DNA of 64,000 bases, from the NCBI GenBank assembly GCA_022559845.1, contig CM040128.1, positions 270,698,698-270,762,697 on the forward strand, given 5' to 3'. The translations under genes were made by a program, and so were the position numbers. The notes beneath the pieces were generated by a model. The model saw only the letters and a list, made by a program, of their open reading frames with translations. It was not told the DNA's origin and did no database searches. Positions 1 to 11,154 of this stretch are shown here, piece by piece (the first letter of the stretch is position 1; every line of letters starts with the position of its first letter). This DNA comes from Amorphophallus konjac (Eukaryota; Streptophyta; Magnoliopsida; Alismatales; Araceae).

Positions 1-495
1 TCCGCTCCGTCGGCCTCCGCCCTTCATGGCAAGGCCGGTCTACATGTCGGTCCCCCTGCTGGTGGACTGAACCCTGCGGCGGCTTCTTGGTCCCCGGGGG
101 CGAGCTCACCCAGCCCGGCGGCCTCCAATGACGGTGCCAAAGCATCTCCCCCTGTTGCCACTGCTTCCCCCCGCCTCTCCTTTGCTCAAGCCCTGAAAAA
201 GAAGATCTACTGGGATCCGCCCGGTCCGTTAGCAGCTCCTCCTTCGGCTCCCGCCCCTGTGCTTCCTCCTCCGTCTCCTGATCATGGCCTCCAGTTTCCT
301 CAGATCTTTCAGGTGCTCACCGTCCCCGGGCTCGAGCCTACCGAGAGGTTCCCCGACCTCGCGGCTGCCCATGCGCGCTTCGTGGGCACCGACACGGATC
401 GCTCGCGGACGGCTTCGAGGACCGACGGCGGTGTCCCCAGGCGGTCCCACCGGCGCTCTAACTCTACCTCCTCTTCGCGGGATCGTGACTTATGA
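1..495 (+). CDS. C-terminal part of a Pro/Ser/Ala-rich LINE-associated protein (partial)
   Basis: The frame is open from base 1 to the TGA at 493-495, giving about 164 residues with no start inside the window. It is rich in Pro, Ala and Ser, carries a LSFAQALKKK motif near residue 67, and ends in an Arg/Ser-rich basic tail. Such low-complexity basic proteins are typical of the RNA-binding ORF1 of plant L1 elements, and the LINE-type 3' UTR after it supports that reading. I see no zinc knuckle or reverse transcriptase motif, so assignment to ORF1 is an inference. High GC (unlike the AT-rich flank) fits a fairly recent insertion or a GC-rich source gene. Confidence 0.35.
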   Translation, partial: SAPSASALHGKAGLHVGPPAGGLNPAAASWSPGASSPSPAASNDGAKASPPVATASPRLSFAQALKKKIYWDPPGPLAAPPSAPAPVLPPPSPDHGLQFPQIFQVLTVPGLEPTERFPDLAAAHARFVGTDTDRSRTASRTDGGVPRRSHRRSNSTSSSRDRDL

Positions 496-780
496 TGGTC
501 ATTTACCACTTCTATGTTGTCTCTGGGTTTCCTTCCATCTTGTTGTATGTGACCCCTTATTACCCCTCTTGTCATCCTTGACAAGGTGTTGCCCCTCCCC
601 CGGACCTTACTCGTCTCTTGTATCCCCCCCCATGTTATGTTCCTTCCTTTCTGCTCTTCTTAATGGAAATTCGCTTATCTGGTAGCCGGGGTGGCACGTC
701 CTGTCCCTTCCGCAATGAAGGGATGAACGGACTCCCTCGTTTCCCACCTTGCAAGTATTACCTTTCAGTTAAAAAAAAAA
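1..780 (+). mobile_element. LINE-like element, 3' end with A-tail
   Basis: An open frame runs from the window edge to a stop at 493-495. About 280 bp of untranslated sequence follows, then an A-run (770-780), which is the layout of a non-LTR retrotransposon 3' end. The last 57 bp (724-780) recur almost exactly at 37762-37815, again ending in an A-run, so this is a dispersed family tail. The 5' part lies outside the window. No reverse transcriptase is visible, so the copy may be a non-autonomous derivative whose short ORF directly precedes the 3' UTR. Confidence 0.55.
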
Positions 781-1272
781 TTCAAATATCTCTGGCTCTA
801 TGAAAGCTCAGTTTGTAAACAAATAAGCAACCTTGAGCTGAGCGAAGCTTAGTTTGGCTCAGTTTGTTTGCACCCCTAGACCTAGGTGTCATAGCACCAG
901 AGAGGGATGGGGGTCCTAGGTCTATGTTTGTTACAGGAATTTGCAAAATGCCCTTATAAGTTAAATTCTTACAAAAACTACTTAAAAGGAAGACATGTTT
1001 AGAACACAGTAGTCTGTACCTAAAAGACGCCCAATAAAAATAAGAATATTACATATGACTAAACAAAATCAATTGAGAATATCCCAGAGATCTCTTCTTC
1101 CCAACCCTCCAAAGTAGATCCAAAATATGAGATTGCAATTCTTGACATAAATTACTTTAGATATGTCCAAATAGAATGGACGAAAGTGCATGCATTTGTA
1201 GGCTTAACCTTCCATAAATAATGGGATGAGCCTCTATAAGGAACTCAAAATTTACTTGAGAAAAACATTTAA
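781..1272. other. Intergenic, no recognised feature
   Basis: AT-rich sequence between the LINE tail and the Helitron-like start. It holds no coding frame, repeat or RNA gene that I can support. Confidence 0.5.
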
Positions 1273-1560
1273 TCTATAACATATACTATAAGAGAATTGG
1301 TTTTTTTTCCCGCCGGTTCAAGTGTTTAGGGCTAATCCAATTCGATTGGAATGGGTTCGGTTTAGTATGTGGGATGACCAACGCGTAGAAGAAGCTGCGG
1401 ACGTAGGCGGTGGTGGGATCAAGTTTCCTCCTTCTTGGAAAGCAGAGTTGGGCGAGGGCGGGCCACCGGTGCCGAGCAAGCGGCAACACGGAGCGGCCGG
1501 CATACTGGCGCCCGCTCCTGCGCAACACTCTTTTGTGTGGAGTGTTTCATGGCCGGTGCT

Positions 1561-1564
1561 AATA

Positions 1565-1611
<47 letters not shown>
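1561..1611. repeat. (AAT)n microsatellite
   Basis: About 16 AAT units in a row. They produce spurious poly-Asn and poly-Tyr reading frames on the two strands. Confidence 0.95.
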
Positions 1612-2749
1612 GCATTCAAGGGGTCACAATCTCCCTACTCAACGACGCCGTCGGCGTTGTCTCCGACTGGCCAAATGGTGGGCCCTATTCTCCTCAAGCC
1701 GCCACCGCTACTGTGTTTGGTTCAAGGGATCCTATCGTGGAGACTCGAGAGGAAGATGTCTTCCTTGAGTTAGGTAATTGTTTATGTACCCCTTCAATGA
1801 TCATTAATGTTTTGCTCTGATTTTATTCATGCCCAGTTTTTCTTAACAACCCCAATCACAGCCCTCATACTTAAGGGTACCCATTTTAAGTATTTTCAAT
1901 GGTTAAAATTTTAAGTAATTGTATCCATTCAATTTGTATGCAATTTTTTGTGAAACTTTTTTATATAAATTAGATGGAGAATTATATTATCTTGAAGTTG
2001 CATGATTATTTATGTGGTTGTGGGACTATTTTTTATTATTTATTTATTTATTTCATTCGTTTATTTTATTTTGGTTATTGGTGTGCAGACGTGCTAGTCA
2101 CGAGGTGGTAGTTTATTCCGACTCCGAATGCCAAAGGGTTCGGGATCACTAATGCGCGTCGTCCGACTGATCAGACGATAGTAGATGTCGAGTCAGGACC
2201 GGAACCCGCTGTGTCATAAAGGTCACGGCGTTAATTACATCTCCCCGAAGGAGAGAAAACCCTTGATTAATCGCCAGGAGAAAGAGCCATGTAGCCTAAG
2301 TTTTGAGTTGTTAAATGAAAAGAAAAGGACTAAAGGTAGGTGCGGTGAGGCACTCCATGCCGAGGGTGGAAGTGCTACAACCGCCTCGCTTAAACATCGT
2401 TTATTCATTTCTGTATTCCTTTATTCGAAGGCTGTTCCGAGTTAAAACACGACAGTGTTGGAGAGAAATTCTTCAAACAAATGTTTGTCGAAGGTGTGGC
2501 ATAATTTAATATTTTGAGAGAATGGAAACAATGGGGGCGGATCGAATTCGAAAGATTGCCAGCCTGTAGTGAGGTCAGGTTCAGATCGTGACGGGAGGAA
2601 ATCCCAAGGGACTCGACCCCGACCTGCAATAGGCATTGTCTATAATCTCTTTGGCCGAGGTCTGGAGGACGAGGGCCCCGAGGCAGACGCCACTGATTCT
2701 TGTTATTCATTTATGTTTGGGGCTTGGTTCTATGTTATGATTCTCTTCC

Positions 2750-3000
2750 TCCCTTCCCCCCCCCCTTTTCTTCTTTTTTTTCTTCTTTCTCTTTTCTTTT
2801 TTTATTTTTATTATTATCATTACTATACGGTTTATCGCTATCACCCCCTTTTCTTTAGGGTATTTTATTACTGTTTCGTTATCCTTATTTTTATACATGT
2901 GGATATATGTCTATTTTTTATTATATTTATCCCCCTTTTTCTTTTCTCATTTCCCTTCCTTCCTTTTCTTTTTTTTTTTGGTATTACAAGGTTCAGTAGA
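2750..3000. repeat. Pyrimidine-rich low-complexity tract
   Basis: Long runs of C and T with little else. This is not coding, and the reading frame across it is an artefact of the composition. Confidence 0.7.
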
Positions 3001-3239
3001 CAAGGGGTTAACCCCCCCTAGCTTTTTTATTTAATTTATTATTTTTAACATATTTTTATTATTATTTATTTATTGGTTATTACCATGAATTTTTTTGGAA
3101 AAAAAAAGATGGGCGCCGGATCAACAGACCCAGGGGCGCCGAATCGCGGCGCCCATGTGCGTCGGATCAGGGCGTCCCATGGCGCCAAATCAGCAGTGTC
3201 TCACCCCTTTTTTATTTCTATATTTAGAGTTGTGGTTAT

Positions 3240-3450
3240 TCATTTATTCATCTATTTATTAATTAAATTTCTGGTGACATTTTGGCGACATCTCCCCTAG
3301 ACCGGAGGCGTTTTGGGGTCAGCGAAGCGGGTGTTCATCCACGAGAAGCCGAGATGACCCCTTAATTATTGTAGTGCGCCTAAGCGGCAACACTCACAGC
3401 GGCGATGTCGAATGACCGGGGGACACGGCTTAATTTAAAGTGCAAGGAAT
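3240..3450 (+). other. LTR-retrotransposon-like debris
   Basis: A TGGCGACATCTCCCC stretch near 3283 resembles the TGGCGAC-type junction next to primer sites of some Ty3 Tat-lineage elements. It sits among GC-rich islands in AT-rich sequence. There is no LTR pair or coding domain around it. Weak evidence. Confidence 0.2.
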
Positions 3451-4454
3451 TCTTAGCTCAAAGAGAGCATGGAGATGTGCACACCTGCCGATTCAAGGGG
3501 CTACAGGACTGACCTACGGGGGCTGCCGGATCAGCCATATGGAGGTTGCCGGATTAGCCAAAAATGAACAATTCGCAGAACCCATGTGGGAAGCGGGATG
3601 GGGGAGGTATTACGGCGCATAAAGATCTGAAGTAGCACAGCCCACAAAAGTCTACATCTCGGGGTCATATCCATGATATCGGATAAACTCCAAGTCCATA
3701 CCCTCTTTTTAAAAGAAACATGTATTGGTTTTCCCTTGAATCACTAGTCACATCCCCACCCCCGTCAGCCACAAGAAGCAAAGAGGCAGTAGATAATAAG
3801 AAGGGGAAAATGGACAGAGGGAGGATGGATATATTCAGTACAAAGTATAAAAAAAAATAAAGAAATGTACAGTATAGCACAAACGTTGTGGGACTTTGCT
3901 ATTTCATTCAGATATTTCGTTTTCCCCTGAGGAAGCAATGAGAGCTGTAAGCGGGGATACATAGAAAGAGAAGCCGAAGATGCGGTTGAAGGAAATATAT
4001 ATTACACACACACAAACCACGTGGGACCTTTCACATATCCGTTTCATTCATCCACTGGGGAAGCCAATGCAGTCTTTAGACAGAGAACACATGAAGCGAG
4101 AGCAATAAAAAAATGAGAAAATACATTTCGTTCGTGCCTCACAACGAAGCAACGGAAGCTAAAAACAAAGGAAATGCATCAAGAGCAAAACGTGAAGATA
4201 CAAGGCCGGGGAAGGGGAGGCGGAGCATTGACTCCTTTCCCCAGACCTCACCTCTCTCTTTTCTTTCTCTTTTGCTACTCACTTGATGCCCTTTCTCGCT
4301 AGACTCTCTTCTTCTTCTTCACTCTGGCTGTGTCCTCGCTCTTCTCCTGGAATTCGATCACCTTGATCGACCTTTCTTCTATTCGCAGGGGTGGTGTTCT
4401 CCTCTCCTTTTTTCTTCTTTTTTCTCCTCTCTTCTTGGTCTCTTCTTCTTGCAC

Positions 4455-4485
4455 GTCTCCCCTGGGGCCCTTTATATAGGGGGAC
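4455..4485 (+). promoter_or_regulatory. Possible TATA box of an LTR-like fragment
   Basis: CCCTTTATATAGGG is a clean plant TATA motif. It lies just before the minisatellite, an arrangement seen in other LTR-like fragments of this window (10410, 11170, 11680, 13430). No transcript evidence. Confidence 0.25.
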
Positions 4486-4504
4486 AGGAGGCTGCAGGTT
4501 GCCA

Positions 4505-4870
4505 TCGCGGAGCTACCGGATGGAGTAATGGGTTTGCCGGATGAAGCAAAGGGCTGTCGGATGAAGCAGTGGGCTGCCGGATGAAAGACGTGAAGGGGCT
4601 GCCGGATCGCTTGCTATGCCGCCGGACGAGCGCCCCCGGCGCTGCCGAATGGGGTCCAAAGGGGGCTGCCGGATCGCTTGCTATGCCGCTGGATGAGCGG
4701 CCCCGGCGCTGCCGAATGGGCTCCAAAGGGGGCTGTCGATTCAGTGATGAGAGGGGCTGCCGGATGGGGCAGCGGCCTGCTGCCGGACGAGGCAACTTGA
4801 GGCTGCCGGATGAGCCCCTAGGGGGCGCTGCCGGATGAGTGGCAGAAGGCTACCGGTTCAGCACTTATCG
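4505..4870. repeat. GCTGCCGGATGA minisatellite
   Basis: At least a dozen degenerate copies of a GCTGCCGGATGA core, spaced 15-70 bp apart. It includes a longer internal duplication of a roughly 75-bp unit (4610-4680 and 4680-4745). Two related cores occur at 3528-3555. The frames across it are repeat artefacts. Confidence 0.8.
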
Positions 4871-5329
4871 TGCTGCCGATACACCCGTTCTTCTTCTTTT
4901 TCTTCTTTTTTATTTTGTTCTTTCTTTTTCTGATGCTCGGGCTTCCACAATCCAGCCCACAACAATATGTCTTCAGGAGTGCCTTGGCCTCCCTTGATTT
5001 TGAGTTTAATTTATCCTTCAGGCCGCGAGTTCATGGTGCATCGGCACCACTTAAACATTATAGTAGTGTAGTTAGTCTTTTCCGGAGGCTCGAGCGTTTC
5101 GAGCCCACCCTTATGCTTTTCGATGCTGAGTTCTCGTGGAAGAATCCATAGCAGTGTATTGTTCAGGAACGCCTCGGCTTCCTACAATTTCAATTCGTCC
5201 GTCGGGACGCGAGTTGATATTACATGAGGGATATCCCTGAGGTTTGGCCGTCTGGGCCCAATTCTTGTGTTTCTTCGCTGCTAGATCATTAAAGTCGAAC
5301 CCGTGGCAGTGCACTTTTCGGAACACATT

Positions 5330-6032
5330 GGCTTCCCACAATTTCTATCACATTGTGGTGTATTGTAATGTTCAAATTTTTGCATGTCAACAGTGGTCAA
5401 TTAGAGGAATCACCAATGTCCCAAATTTTATTTCTCAGGGACTCCTTGGAGACCGTGGAGAAGGCATCTTGACATGTTATTATTATATATTATTATTGAT
5501 ATTATTATATATGTTCTAATTTTGTTGTAATTTTTTAGGGGCTAACTAGAATTGAATCCCAAGTTATAATTAATTTAGACTGTACACGTACACTGGCTTT
5601 ATTATTATTGTGTTTAAATTACTATGTTTAGATAGTGATGAACAAACATAGACATGGGCTATAGTGCTATTTTTTTGCCATGGCTTCCCACAATTTCTAT
5701 CACATTGTGGTGTATTGTAATGTTCAAATTTTTGCATGTCAACAGTGGTCAATTAGAGGAATCACCAGTGTCCCAAATTTTATTTCTCAGGGACTCCTTG
5801 GAGACCGTGGAGAAGGCATCTTGACATGTTATTATTATATATTATTATTGATATTATTATATATGTTCTAATTTTGTTGTAATTTTTTAGGGGCCAACTA
5901 GAATTGAATCCCAAGTTATAATTAATTTAGACTGTACACGTACACTGGCTTTATTATTATTGTGTTTAAATTACTATGTTTAGATAGTGATGAACAAACA
6001 TAGACATGGGCTATAGTGCTATTTTTTTGCCA
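5330..6032. repeat. 352-bp tandem duplication
   Basis: The segment 5330-5681 is repeated head to tail at 5682-6032. I see only two substitutions between the copies (near 5412/5764 and 5543/5895). Both copies end in the same T-run followed by GCCA. The near identity means a recent event. There is no coding content. Confidence 0.92.
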
Positions 6033-6391
6033 ATTGGGAGAATTTGGAGTTTCCTGAGAATCGAGTCCACATGGTCTTAGAAGATTGACCATACTGTATA
6101 TGGTAAGTTGGAACAAAAAAACTGGACTCAACAGGTAGAGCAACCAAGCATGTCGAGTTATATTCTCCTTTGCTTTGTATAAGTTCAAATCTAACTGCTA
6201 TCTTCTATTTTGTTGCTTTTCTTAGTATTGATTTAACTAAGAATATAAGACTAATTCATGCACATTTTTTTCTGGCAATTCCTCGTCAAATTGTAGAGGT
6301 AATGATGAACCATGTTTTAATGTCTAAATATTTGTTATTTAACTAAAAAAATCAAAATAAACGCACCCGCGAAGCGCATTCCTTTGACTAG

Positions 6392-8186
6392 TAATTCAAG
6401 AAGTTGATGTAGGTGCATCCCCCATACAAATAGAGCAAATAAGTCGCATGTTGAGATTAGTCAATTATGAAGCTTTTGGTTCATATGTTTTTCAATTTTC
6501 CTTCGTAAATGTGTCCTCCAGTCCATGAAAGTCTTTAAGCTTGAAAAACTTCAAGAGTCTTTTTGAGTCTCACAACAATGAAGCCACAGGTTCCATCGTT
6601 CTCATTACTTCTACAATAAAGAATAGGCCATAACCCAACAATTGAGGTCTCAACAAAGTTCTTTCGCAAGTCAACCTATCCAATTTCTGTTAACTCAGGA
6701 TTCCTTACTTTCTCACTAAAGATTACATATGCCTTTTAGAGCCCGAGGGCCGAGGCACGAAATTTAATTAAGGTCCTCCCGTTAAGTCAACAAAGAAGTG
6801 TATATTATAAGTAATGGATGTTTAGTTTCGACATGCAAATTATTGTATGTTTTGTTTTTACTGTTCTTAATGAAATGTGGCCTCTTGGTCACCTTCCAAA
6901 AAAAGAAAACCTCTTAGGATGCAGACTCTGTGTACCTTCCACCTCGTTTCTTTGGTTTTCTATCTCCCTAACCTCTCATCTCTTCTCTAATTTCTTCCAC
7001 ATGCCATCTGAGAATCCATCCGATAACAATTGATGTCAGATCACCTTTTCTATGGTTATCTCCTTTATTTTTTTTCCAAACATTCTTGATTATTTCATTT
7101 CTCCAGCAAATGGAAATGATGTCATCTTTCACCACTTCAGCAGTATCTGAGGCCTTCAACAGCAGGAGCCCTTCAATTCATGTTGAGGAGCCAATTCCTA
7201 CCAAGATTGTCCAACCTCATACTGGCATTTAAGTTTGTTGGTTGCTGTCTCTTTTAGAGACAATATTATCTGGAGGCTCTTCTAGCACTTGCTGTCTCCA
7301 ATGATTTAAGTCCAAGATGATCATCACTAAATGCCATCTACCAATCTTAAGTGAGAGAGACCCAATGAAGGATGCAAGGATTTGCAAGGTTTTCTGACTG
7401 CCTGCCTGCCGTCAACCCTCAAAAATGCAGTGATAAGGACCAAGCCAAAATGACTTGGACCACGAGAGTGTCTATCAAAAGTCCCATGGAACTACAGTGG
7501 GCAGGTAGAAAGCTATCCTTCCAGTTAACAGATTAAGCTCATGCAACTACAGAGTCTAGATAAAGAGGGAAAGAGGAAAGCTTGACAGGGATATGCTCTC
7601 CACTAGGACAACTATCAAGCAGAGCAAAATGAACACAATCTCCTGTGTTACTCAAGACAATAGGGATGCCAAATACATTGGCCCTTTCTTAGAAGGAAAA
7701 AATGGTTCAATCTTTTCATCTTTTTCCAACTTCTAAGTCATCCATGAGTTGCAAATCTATAAAGGGATTACAGATGTAACAGAATAATGAAATGTGGAAT
7801 TTCACTTAATAAAACTTGTTTCATTCAACTATAACTTCGCCATAGTCCATCATCAACCACAATTTAAAGGGTTTAGGCTTCTGAGGTAACAAATATGAAA
7901 ACTGGACTTAGCAATGAGCCTCTTTCACAAGGAGAATGATGTCGGAGAATCCCCAGATAAATAAAGCACCTGGACTTAGCAAGTCTTTTGGCTTTTCTTA
8001 ATAAATTTGTTCCACTGATGAGCACCTATATTTGGAGTCTTTCATATTCCAGATTTTCATTGGACTTCTTAGAGCCCAAGGAAAAACGAAACTATTAAGT
8101 TGAGACCATAAAAGTGTGTGCACTTGGATGAACTGCATGCACTAGATGTAGAGTTTTGTCATAAAATGAAAATAGCCCCATTTATC
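6392..8186. other. Intergenic, no recognised feature
   Basis: AT-rich unique-looking sequence. Scattered short frames have no recognisable motif. It may include old transposon or intron debris that I cannot identify. Confidence 0.5.
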
Positions 8187-8187
8187 C

Positions 8188-8223
<36 letters not shown>

Positions 8224-8236
8224 GCATACACACACA
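8187..8236. repeat. (CT)n(CA)n compound microsatellite
   Basis: About 11 CT units followed by CA units with one interruption. Confidence 0.95.
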
Positions 8237-8333
8237 AAGTTATTCCTTGGGCAAAAAATAAGCACTTGTTCAACCTCTGCTTACCAAGGTGTTTAACGCG
8301 AAAAATGGGACACGTTGATGATGAATAAAATTA

Positions 8334-8617
8334 AGGGTTTTTTGAATGAAAATCATTGTTAAACGTGAATTTGCAAAAAAATCATTCCTACAAATGTATC
8401 AGCAGATATATCACTGTGTCAATCTGAACTGTGCAAACATGTCATATTTATTTGCAGGCATATCACTTCTTTTTGCCAAAAACTTATAAGAAAAATACGC
8501 TTAAATGGCATTTATGCACTATTTGAATTAACCTAGTGATATGCCTACTAAAGCATTTTTAGGAATGATTTTTTTTACAAATTCACCTCTAACAATGGTT
8601 TTCATACAAAAATCCCT
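8334..8617. mobile_element. MITE with long terminal inverted repeats
   Basis: The ends are inverted copies of about 60 bp, starting AGGGTTTTTTG on the left and (reverse complement) AGGGATTTTTG on the right. A TAAAATTA direct repeat flanks the element (8326-8333 and 8617-8624), so the TSD is 7-8 bp depending on where the tip is placed. That fits a hAT-type non-autonomous element. No ORF. A diverged relative lies at 16406-16672. Confidence 0.85.
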
Positions 8618-8979
8618 AAAATTAATAAGTTATGATATCATCAGCATGTTTATTTGCATTATTGACTTTGCAGTTTTGACTTTATCAGACGATTTGGGTT
8701 CGTGTATTGGACATTTCCCCACCAACCGTAATTAGTGTTAATTTACATCGACAGAAAGTCCGAACACCTTTGATTAACTGTCGAAGAAAAGCTTTAGCCT
8801 CTGTCAATATCTGTTGTGGCATTGAAGGTTCTATCTAATGATTATGATTATGATGATCGCCCATTAGAGATACTTTTGCAGAAAAATTGAGAATTTTTAT
8901 TCCTTGAATATATGTATACAATTTATCTTTGGAGACCCATACATAAAATTGGTCCCAATTATGTAACTGGACCCTTGGA

Positions 8980-10010
8980 TGTACACACAATCGCAATTGA
9001 ACTGTTAAATCTGCTTTCGGCCACAATCGGACTATTGCATTTACTTCTGGTCTCGATCAGACCGTTGAATTTGCTTCTAGCCACTATCGGATTGTTGGAT
9101 TTTGCCTCCGGTCACGATTAGACCATTGAATTTGTATCCGATCTCGATCGAACTATTGGATTTGCTTCTGATCTCGATCAGACCGTTGGATTTACTTTTG
9201 ATCTCGATCGGAATATTGAATTTGCTTGTGGTCTCGATCGGATCGTTAGATTTGCTTCTGCCCATGATTGGACCGTTGAATTTGTTTCTGGGCATGATCA
9301 GACCGTTAGATTTGAGATATGATCACGATCGACCGTCGGATCATCATATGATCACTATTAGTCCATCGGATTAATGTATAACCACGATTGGTCATCGGAT
9401 TGCCATATGATCACGATCAGACTGTCGGATTGAGATATGATCGTGATCGACCGTCGGATCGCTAATACGATCACATTCGGCCCATCGGATTGTGTATAAT
9501 CATGATCGACCGTTGGATCTCCATATGATCGTGATCGGACCGTCGGATTAGCATACGACCATGATCGGGAGATTGGATCGGCATATGATCATGATAGGTT
9601 GTTGGATCTACTTATGATCAAGATTGGCCATTGGTTCGCATACGATCATGATCGGGCTGTTGGATCGGCATATGATCACGATCAAGCCGTTGGATCGGCA
9701 TATGATCACGATCGAACCGCTAGATCAGCATACAATCACAATGAGGCCTTTGGATAGCATATGATCACAATCAACCGTTGGATCAGCTCATGATTAAGAT
9801 CGGCCGTTGGGTCGCTTATGATCAAGATCTGCCGTTGGATCGACTTATGCTCAAGATCTACCGTTGGATCAGCATATGATCACAATCAGGCCGTTGGATT
9901 GACATATGATCACGATCAGTCGTTGGATCGGCTCATGATCAAGATTGACTGTTGGATCGACATAAGATCACGATCGAGCCGTTAGATCAACACGTGATTA
10001 CAATCAGCCT
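8980..10010. repeat. 1-kb minisatellite, unit about 30-36 bp
   Basis: Some 30 degenerate units built on 'GATCnnGATCGGACCGTTGGAT'-like cores. The left half uses units containing TTTGCTTCTG, and the right half uses units containing GGCATATGATCAC. The change in unit along the array suggests successive rounds of local amplification. The palindromic GATC/ATGATCAT content makes frames open on both strands, which are not genes. Confidence 0.9.
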
Positions 10011-10014
10011 ACTA

Positions 10015-10310
10015 ATTCAGCCAATCAAGTCTATCATGGACCAATTGGGTATAGCGAACTGAGAAGTCCAACCAATTGGGCTAATTGGACCTATGATGAG
10101 CCAATTGGGCATAGTGGACTCAGTGGTATGAGCCAATTGGACTAATTGGGTCTAAATGGATCTATGATGAGCTAATTGAGCATAATGGACTTAGTGGTCC
10201 AAGCCAATTAGGCTAATTGGGCTTATCATGAGCTAATTGGACATGATGGGCCTAATGGTCCGACCCCATTGGGCTTAATGGTCAAGTGATTTGAACCACA
10301 TGGACCATGG
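10015..10310. repeat. CCAATTGG minisatellite, unit about 60-65 bp
   Basis: Repeated palindromic AGCCAATTGGGC / CTAATTGG motifs alternate with ATGATGAGC and TAGTGGAC(T)CAG(T)GG blocks in four to five longer-period units. It abuts the preceding array. Confidence 0.8.
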
Positions 10311-10394
10311 GCAAGACTTAGCCAATTAAACCATAGCTCTACCTGAGCGAGGAGAAAGAACGCAACAACCTTGCCAAGAGTTTTTCCATTCCTC

Positions 10395-10435
10395 AAATAG
10401 GGCCCCCATGGGGCTATTTATAGGCTCCAGGGGCT
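10395..10435 (-). promoter_or_regulatory. Possible TATA box (minus strand)
   Basis: On the minus strand GAGCCTATAAATAGCCCC is a strong TATA context. It resembles the one at 11160-11185, suggesting two related LTR-like promoter pieces. Transcription is unproven. Confidence 0.3.
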
Positions 10436-11154
10436 TAGGAAAATTGCATGCACAACCCCCTATCGGGATGTTCTTAGTTGAGTTCAGAAAAAAAACTTGT
10501 TAACCGCCATTTTATTTTTTTAAACCACATCAAACTGGTTTTGAGAGTGGGGCTGATCAAGAATTTTTGCAAGAAAACCCCTGGAACCTTAACTATTTAT
10601 TTCCCTCTCCCACCCAATGGCCCATGTCTTTCTTTTAAGGAAGAGAGAGAAGGAGACAGTTGAGATGGGGGAGTCATCAGGCTCCTTTTCTCTCTTGGAT
10701 ATTTTTTTTCTAACTGTGGGAGAGAGAAAATAGAGAGAGAGACGGTGCAGCTTGGTGAGGAAGAGGCCATCAGGTGGTTTCTTCTTCTTTCTTTCTTTTT
10801 TTTGACTGTGGTGGGCTTCACTTTTATTATGAAGTCCATCCCACAAAATATATGTTTTGTTTCAAACACCATTGGGTCATTCATGTGAGGGAACATGCAG
10901 CATTTACCAGAGGCATATGCATCCTTGATGATTTAATGGTGGCTCAAGAATGAACTCATCATCAGGAAGTCTTGAGAAAGTGTATGATCTGGAAGGTAGT
11001 TCTTTATAACATACCCTCGCTATGAATACAACACGCACAAAACCCCTCGAAGGAATGGGCCTTCAAAAACACAAGCACAAGCACAAGGATCCTCAAAGCT
11101 CTGTCTCTTCGTGATCTCTCTTCTCTGTGTCGTCTATGTGTGTCCTACCCTGGG

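Larger units (their letters stand above)
1273..6391 (+). mobile_element. Candidate non-autonomous Helitron (5.1 kb)
   Basis: The left end begins TCTATAACATATACTATAAG directly after an A. The right end is a GC-rich stretch with a small hairpin (CGC-GAA-GCG) and then CTTTGACTAG directly before a T. This fits the Helitron rule of TC...CTAG inserted between A and T. Both ends resemble those of the 942-bp element at 37865-38806: TCTAT...CCGCCGGTT on the left and CGCA...GCG...CTTTGACTAG on the right. The interior has no Rep/helicase ORF; it holds a minisatellite, a tandem duplication and LTR-like debris. The two ends could belong to different insertions, so the span is uncertain. Confidence 0.45.

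Noticed and set aside
1419..1768. Frames with poly-Tyr or poly-Asn
   Set aside because: Direct translation of the (AAT)n microsatellite.
4870..5151. 93-codon frame with hydrophobic N-terminus
   Set aside because: The Phe run comes from a TTC-rich tract, there are no homologous motifs, and the downstream part resembles decayed repeat sequence.
8980..10010. CRISPR-like regular repeats
   Set aside because: Units are degenerate and directly contiguous without unique spacers, and the context is a plant genome; it is a minisatellite.
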